Below, in pieces: positions 59,829-64,000 of a DNA stretch of 64,000 bases. The position numbers and the translations under genes were made by a program. The DNA comes from WJMT01 sp964624145 (GTDB lineage Bacteria; Acidobacteriota; Aminicenantia; Aminicenantales; Aminicenantaceae), in NCBI GenBank assembly GCA_964624145.1, contig CAZUXT010000006.1, positions 1 through 64,000 on the forward strand. The letters are read 5' to 3'. Below the pieces are notes generated by a model. The model had not been told where the DNA came from, made no database searches, and saw only the letters and a program-made list of their open reading frames with translations. The number at the start of each line of letters is the position of its first letter. Position 1 is the first letter of the stretch.

Positions 59829-60737
59829 ATGAATCCTTATGTAAAAGCAGTCAGGCCTGAGAGATGGCCGAGAAGTTTAGCCATTTACGTTGGCACGGCC
59901 TCTTTCTTTTTTCTTTACAGAGACCAAATAGGATCCCTTGTTCTGGGTATGGCTTTATTGAAAGTCCTGTTTGCGTTCCTCCTTACTTGGGCCATATCTA
60001 CAGCCAACTATATCATTAATGAAATTGCCGATGCCCCTTTCGACATCCACCATCCTACCAAAAAAAACCGCCCGCTGATCAAAGGAGAAATAGAAAAATT
60101 CCCTTTCCTTCTCCTTGGCCTGATCCTGTCAGTAAGCAGTCTTACAGCCGCTTATTTACTTTTCAATAAAGCTTTTTCCCTCTCTCTCCTTACGCTGCTT
60201 GCCGCTGGCTTCATCTACAATATAAAGCCTATCCGAACAAAGGATATCCCTTTTCTCGACTCCGTCTCTGAATCCGCCAACAATCCCATCCGCTTCCTCA
60301 TCGGATGGTTTGCTTTTGCCCAGGCTGATATTTTCCCTCCTCTATCATTATTGATATGCTGGTGGGCGTTTGGCAATTTTCTTATGGTTGCAAAAAGGCT
60401 TTCCGAATTCAGATTTCTTAAAGAAAACGCTGGGAATTATAGAGCCTCTCTGAAAAAATACTCTAAAAAATACCTGATCTCAGGTATGGGAATAAGTGTT
60501 CTGTTTTTCTTTGTTGCATTCTTTTATTTTGCTCTATCTTTCAAACTCCAATCCTTCATCTATCTGTCCCCCGTACTGCTGGTCTATTTCATGATTTTCT
60601 TCAAACACACTCTACAAAAAAGTGAAGTAATGGAAGAACCGGAAAGACTTCTAAAAAACCCTTTATTCGCCGGCTATACTCTGTTCATAGTCATCACTTT
60701 TTTCATATCTTTTCTTTTAGATAAAATCGGCCAATAA
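59829..60737 (+). CDS. UbiA-family prenyltransferase
   Basis: 302 aa with about eight membrane spans. The prenyl-diphosphate motif is NEIADAPFDIHHPTKKNRPL (the usual NDxxD first Asp is Glu at position 2), and the second motif KPIRTKDIPFLDSVSE. The closest functional class by look is decaprenyl-phosphate phosphoribosyltransferase-like UbiA proteins. It starts 2 bases after the methyltransferase stop, so the two form an operon and may act on the same lipid-linked substrate. Confidence 0.85.
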   Translation: MNPYVKAVRPERWPRSLAIYVGTASFFFLYRDQIGSLVLGMALLKVLFAFLLTWAISTANYIINEIADAPFDIHHPTKKNRPLIKGEIEKFPFLLLGLILSVSSLTAAYLLFNKAFSLSLLTLLAAGFIYNIKPIRTKDIPFLDSVSESANNPIRFLIGWFAFAQADIFPPLSLLICWWAFGNFLMVAKRLSEFRFLKENAGNYRASLKKYSKKYLISGMGISVLFFFVAFFYFALSFKLQSFIYLSPVLLVYFMIFFKHTLQKSEVMEEPERLLKNPLFAGYTLFIVITFFISFLLDKIGQ

Positions 60738-60836
60738 CCCGGGCCGGATATAAAAACCCTTAAAAAAAACCTATGAGCTTGTTTTTACACTACAGCTTAT
60801 GATAAATTAACTGTATCCGTTAAAAAGGGATGTGTT

Positions 60837-61484
60837 ATGCAAACAGCTGAAGTCATTTTAAAGCTTCTCCTCGCCACGGCTTTAGGAGGCCTTATCGGGC
60901 TGGAGAGAGAATCCAGCAAAAAACCAGCGGGTTTTAGAACTAACATCCTCATATGCTTGGGATCAACGATGATGATGATCCTATCAGGGCTTCTCCTTAA
61001 AGACAAACAACAATCAATGGGAGATCTGACAAGGATCGCAGCGGGAGTCATTACAGGAATAGGATTTATGGGAGCAGGAACTATTATACAGTCCAGAGGA
61101 ATGATCATCGGTCTCACAACAGCGGCAGGCCTTTGGGCTGTAGCTGTGCTCGGGCTCGTCATTGGTTCAGGCTATTATCTATATGCTGTTGTTTTTACGG
61201 CAGTCATCATCCTCACTCTTTTCCTTCTCGGGAAGGTCGAATCAGGACATCTTAAAAAGGAAGCGTATCACTACAAGGTAACATCCGAGCCTTCAAAAAA
61301 AATCCTGTTAGATATAAAAAAAGTTGCCCTTCATGAAGGCATCAAATTCAAGGAAATCTCCCATAAAAAAGAAGGACCTTTAAGCATCATATCCTTTGCC
61401 TTTGAAGCTTCTGATGAAAAAGAACAGAGTTTTTATAAAAGCCTTACAGACTTAAAAGAAATCATTGAGCTTAAAATTGACTGA
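60837..61484 (+). CDS. MgtC/SapB family membrane protein
   Basis: 215 aa. The MgtC hallmarks are LGGLIGLERESSKKPAGFRT and LGSTMMMILSG, with four to five spans in the first 135 residues (GVITGIGFMGAGTIIQS, AGLWAVAVLGLVIGSGYY). A C-terminal ACT-like domain follows. Role in Mg or virulence in known cases; here unassigned. Overlaps the next gene. Confidence 0.88.
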   Translation: MQTAEVILKLLLATALGGLIGLERESSKKPAGFRTNILICLGSTMMMILSGLLLKDKQQSMGDLTRIAAGVITGIGFMGAGTIIQSRGMIIGLTTAAGLWAVAVLGLVIGSGYYLYAVVFTAVIILTLFLLGKVESGHLKKEAYHYKVTSEPSKKILLDIKKVALHEGIKFKEISHKKEGPLSIISFAFEASDEKEQSFYKSLTDLKEIIELKID

Positions 61485-62076
61485 AAAAAAGCTTCTTCTC
61501 GCCACAGCTAATCAAGGAAAAGTAAAAGAGATCAAAGACTTCCTGTCAAACCTTTCTTTGGAAATCATCTCCATAAGAGATATTAGTTCTGCCTATATAT
61601 TTATAGAGACAGGAAAAACTTTTATGGAAAATGCGGAAGGGAAAACTCTTTTTTACAGCCGCATATGGCCGGGATTGACTTTGGGAGAGGACTCCGGCCT
61701 TGAGATCGAATACCTTTCCGGAGTTCCGGGCGTATTATCAGCAAGATTCTCAGGAGAACAGGCTACAGACGAGAGAAACATAGAAAAAGTTCTTCAACTG
61801 TTAAAAGGAGTCCCGAAAGAAAAGAGAAAAGCCAGATTTGTGTCCTGCATGGTCCTAGCCAGAAAAGACAAAATAATACATAAAATCAAAGAGCATGTTT
61901 CCGGATACATACTCACACACAGAAAAGGAGAAAACGGATTCGGTTATGACCCCATCTTTTTTTATCCTCCTCTGAATAAAACATTTGCCCAGCTTTCTCC
62001 TGAAGAAAAAAACTCAGTCAGCCACAGGGGGAAAGCATTGAAAAAATTGAAAGCCTTCCTCAAAAAAAACCTGTAA
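61477..62076 (+). CDS. rdgB: XTP/dITP diphosphatase (RdgB/HAM1)
   Basis: 199 aa. LLATANQGKVKEI at the start, GEDSGLEIEYL, GVLSARFSG and GFGYDPIFFYPPL are RdgB signatures. It removes deaminated purine nucleotides (ITP, XTP) from the pool. The start is TTG at 61477 (TTG at 61465 is also in frame); both overlap the MgtC gene by 8-20 bases. Its task complements the EndoQ-helicase encoded nearby. Confidence 0.92.
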   Translation: MTEKKLLLATANQGKVKEIKDFLSNLSLEIISIRDISSAYIFIETGKTFMENAEGKTLFYSRIWPGLTLGEDSGLEIEYLSGVPGVLSARFSGEQATDERNIEKVLQLLKGVPKEKRKARFVSCMVLARKDKIIHKIKEHVSGYILTHRKGENGFGYDPIFFYPPLNKTFAQLSPEEKNSVSHRGKALKKLKAFLKKNL

Positions 62077-62247
62077 AGGCTCGCTTTCTCATTGCCAACA
62101 TCTGTCAACACACAGCATTGGTAAAAGTGAACCATGGCTTACATTAAAAAATAATATCCATTTCTAAATCGCTGATATCAATCTAGTTACAAAATTCTCC
62201 ATTCTGGCCTGAATATTGCAGATATTTGAAAGCAAAAGGAGGTTTAA

Positions 62248-62556
62248 ATGAAAAACCTAATCATCAAAAGTTTAGCTGCAGGACTGTTCATTATCTTTGC
62301 GTTCACAACTGCAGTGTCAGTACAAGGGGGTTTGAGTTCTGACCCGGGAGCTGCAAAAATCAACATCAACACAGCTTCTCAAGCTGAACTTCAAAAACTT
62401 CCCCGTATAGGAGAAGTGGTAGCCCAACGGATCATCGACTTCAGAGATAAAAACGGCAAGTTCAAGAAAATCGAAGAAATAATGAAAGTGAAGGGAATCG
62501 GAGAAAAGACATTTATGAATATCAAAGACCTTATCACAGTCGGATCAGAAAAATGA
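62248..62556 (+). CDS. ComEA-like helix-hairpin-helix DNA-binding protein
   Basis: 102 aa. A signal or anchor (IIKSLAAGLFIIFAFTTAVSV) is followed by two HhH motifs (NINTASQAELQKLPRIGEVVAQRIID, given here as the hairpin core ELQKLPRIGEVVA, then MKVKGIGEKTFMNI). Secreted or periplasmic DNA-binding protein, as in competence. GGAGG precedes the ATG. No other competence gene in the window. Confidence 0.9.
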   Translation: MKNLIIKSLAAGLFIIFAFTTAVSVQGGLSSDPGAAKININTASQAELQKLPRIGEVVAQRIIDFRDKNGKFKKIEEIMKVKGIGEKTFMNIKDLITVGSEK

Positions 62557-62558
62557 AA

Positions 62559-62583
62559 GAAGAGAGGGAAAACCCCTCTCTTC
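62559..62583. terminator. Bidirectional terminator between comEA-like gene and xer
   Basis: GAAGAGAGGG / CCCTCTCTTC with a 5-base loop. On the minus strand a T-rich tail (TTTCATTTTT) follows, so it most clearly ends xer transcription. Confidence 0.75.
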
Positions 62584-62592
62584 TACCGGATT

Positions 62593-63477
62593 TTATGACC
62601 TGGGATGACTTTTTTTATAGACTTCAAGCAGTCTCTTTAAATCAAGATGCGTGTATTTCTGAGTCGTAGCCAGACTTTCATGCCCCAAAAGTTCCTGGAT
62701 AACACGCAGATCCGCGCCCCTGCTCAGTAAATGCGAAGCAAATGAATGGCGTAAAGAATGAGGGCTGAGCTTCCTCTTTATAGCAGATTTTTTAAAATAT
62801 CCACCCACTATCCTTTGGACTGATCTGGCACTTAACCTCTCTCCCCTGTAATTTAAAAACAAAGCGGTCTCATCGATCCTTCCTTTATGTATCACAAATC
62901 TTTTTCTTAGGTACTGTTTGAGTTTTTTTTCAGCCAGACTTCCAAAAGGGACAATACGTTCTTTCTTCCCTTTTCCACGAACTCTAACAAGCCTTTCTTC
63001 AAAATTTATATCAGATAAATCTATCCCTACCAATTCACTGACCCTAATACCTGTAGCATACAGCAGTTCAAGAAGAGCCCTGTCCCTCATTTCAAGCGGC
63101 TTATCAGACGCTGGTATGTCCAGAAACACGGCCATCTCTTCTTCGGATAAAAAAGAAGGGACGTTTTTTCCCTGTTTAGGAGTACTGACCACTTTAGCTG
63201 GATTTTCTTTGACCCAACGTCTGTGAACACAGTACTGATAAAACGAGCGTACGGCAGCCAATTTTCTTGCCGCGCTTGATTTCTTAATATCGTTATTGTA
63301 CAGAAAGGCAAGAAAGCTCCTGATCAGAATATTATCAGCCTGATCGTACTTTCTTTTCCTTGATTCAATAAAAGAAAGGTACTGCTCAATATCACTTCGG
63401 TATGCGGATAATGTGTGGGATGACGAATTTTTTCCCAACTCAAGATAATCTAAAAACTGCTTCAACTCCTTAATCAA
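62593..63477 (-). CDS. xerC: Site-specific tyrosine recombinase XerC/XerD
   Basis: 294 aa. SAM-like N-terminal domain (1-90) and catalytic domain with ATGIRVSELVGI (Arg), LSPHSLRHSFASHLL (HxxR), LGHESLATTQKYTH (His and Tyr nucleophile). Starts at TTG 63477, overlapping topA by 8 bases. Chromosome dimer resolution at dif. The topA-xer order is common in bacteria and supports XerC over phage integrase. Confidence 0.92.
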   Translation of the reverse strand: MIKELKQFLDYLELGKNSSSHTLSAYRSDIEQYLSFIESRKRKYDQADNILIRSFLAFLYNNDIKKSSAARKLAAVRSFYQYCVHRRWVKENPAKVVSTPKQGKNVPSFLSEEEMAVFLDIPASDKPLEMRDRALLELLYATGIRVSELVGIDLSDINFEERLVRVRGKGKKERIVPFGSLAEKKLKQYLRKRFVIHKGRIDETALFLNYRGERLSARSVQRIVGGYFKKSAIKRKLSPHSLRHSFASHLLSRGADLRVIQELLGHESLATTQKYTHLDLKRLLEVYKKSHPRS

Positions 63478-64000
63478 TGGGCTTCAACCTCTTTATTCCT
63501 CTTTTTTCCCATATTCTTTCTTTATCTATAAATTCCTTATAATCACAGTCTTTTTTGCCGCAGTATAAATAAGACTTCCCTTTAATCAGATTTTTCCTGA
63601 ACACCAAAACCCTCCCGCATTCGGGACAGGGCCGGGAGACCGGTTCGTCCCATGAAGCGAATTTGCATTTCGGAAAATTGCTGCACCCGTAAAAAACTTT
63701 CCCTTTTCTCGTCTTTTTCATGACAATTGTGCCGCTGCATTCAGGACATCCGATTCCGGTATCCTTTTTTTCCTTTTTGATATATTTGCATTTTGGATAA
63801 TTCGAACAGGCTATGAAAGATCCGTAACGGCCCTGGCGAAGGACAAGCTGGGAACCGCATTCAGGGCATTTCTCATCTACCGGCTTTGCTTCTTTGACAT
63901 TCAGACTTTTCTTAAAACGGCACTCGGGAAAACCTGAACAGGCTTTGAATTTTCCATATTTCCCGGATTTTATGACCAGAGGACGACCGCATTCAGGACA
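63470..64000 (-). CDS. topA: DNA topoisomerase I, C-terminal zinc-finger part (cut by the window)
   Basis: 177 codons up to the window edge with no start; the gene continues beyond 64000. At least four zinc ribbons of the topoisomerase type are visible on the minus strand: CPECGRPLVI / CSGFPECRF, CPECGSQL / CSNYPKCKY, CPECSGTI / CSNFPKCKF and CPECGRVL / CGKKDCDY. Catalytic domains lie outside. It is followed by xerC with an 8-base overlap. Confidence 0.92.
   Translation of the reverse strand, partial: CPECGRPLVIKSGKYGKFKACSGFPECRFKKSLNVKEAKPVDEKCPECGSQLVLRQGRYGSFIACSNYPKCKYIKKEKKDTGIGCPECSGTIVMKKTRKGKVFYGCSNFPKCKFASWDEPVSRPCPECGRVLVFRKNLIKGKSYLYCGKKDCDYKEFIDKERIWEKRGIKRLKPID

Noticed and set aside
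1..64000. CRISPR arrays and phage genes
   Set aside because: No regularly spaced repeats and no phage structural genes were seen; the only recombinase (62593) is Xer-like next to topA.

Overview
The window reads as the chromosome of an anaerobic, diderm (Gram-negative-type) bacterium of low to medium GC content that lives on H2, ferredoxin and NAD(P)H chemistry. The evidence is: heterodisulfide-reductase-like (Hdr) electron-bifurcation modules in two large operons, a group-3-type [NiFe] hydrogenase with hypB and hypA, a PerR/rubredoxin/flavo-diiron oxygen-defence block, a MacA-like periplasmic adaptor, a lipoprotein signal, a Tat-type signal and a likely outer-membrane barrel. The gene style (tandem-fused MacB permease, Hdr/NuoF/GltD fusions, EndoQ-helicase fusion) reminds me of Candidatus Aminicenantes or related uncultured phyla, but I cannot prove the lineage from the sequence.

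Layout. 1-5441: tRNA-Val, a PAS histidine kinase and a surface-glycan cluster (sulfotransferase, Alg14/Alg13-like pair, radical SAM, GT2). 5573-9764: flavodoxin, then a leftward oxygen-stress block (Fur/PerR, rubrerythrin-like protein, membrane protein, flavo-diiron protein, rubredoxin, second Fur). 9826-14111: carAB. 14222-19610: REC-PAS-HD-GYP protein, small membrane protein, tandem MacB-like permease and adaptor. 19788-25000: a decaying accessory stretch with a GH29 fucosidase pseudogene, three IS91-type element remnants, a carA fragment and several orphan membrane or secreted proteins. 25094-25253: tRNA-Glu and tRNA-Lys.

26237-38346 is Hdr operon 1: HdrC, HdrB, an N-terminal-half HdrA, a set of soluble signalling-like proteins (two DRTGG, two GHKL ATPases, one PHP, one H-cluster-type sensor-like protein), NuoE, a 2Fe-2S protein, a NuoF-GltD fusion and a NuoG-HdrA(C-half) fusion. 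38556-41880 is a sensor kinase and sigma54 activator pair. 42052-46753 is a [NiFe] hydrogenase operon in hydBGDA order, behind a sigma54 promoter; its large subunit carries a fused maturation-protease domain. 46801-52705 is Hdr operon 2 (two receivers, HdrC, HdrB, HdrA with an inserted GltD module), behind a second sigma54 promoter with a matching upstream palindrome. A REC-kinase, hypB and hypA follow. 55228-64000 is mostly housekeeping: cold-shock protein, EndoQ-UvrD helicase fusion, methyltransferase, UbiA prenyltransferase, MgtC, RdgB, ComEA-like protein, Xer recombinase and the C-terminus of TopA.

How it works together (inference): hydrogenase and Hdr operon 2 look like one H2-linked bifurcating system under common sigma54 control by the activator encoded beside them. 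Hdr operon 1 is a related NADH-linked system in which the same three modules (HdrA N-half, GltD, HdrA C-half) are spread over three polypeptides. The most unusual single item is the large subunit-protease fusion.
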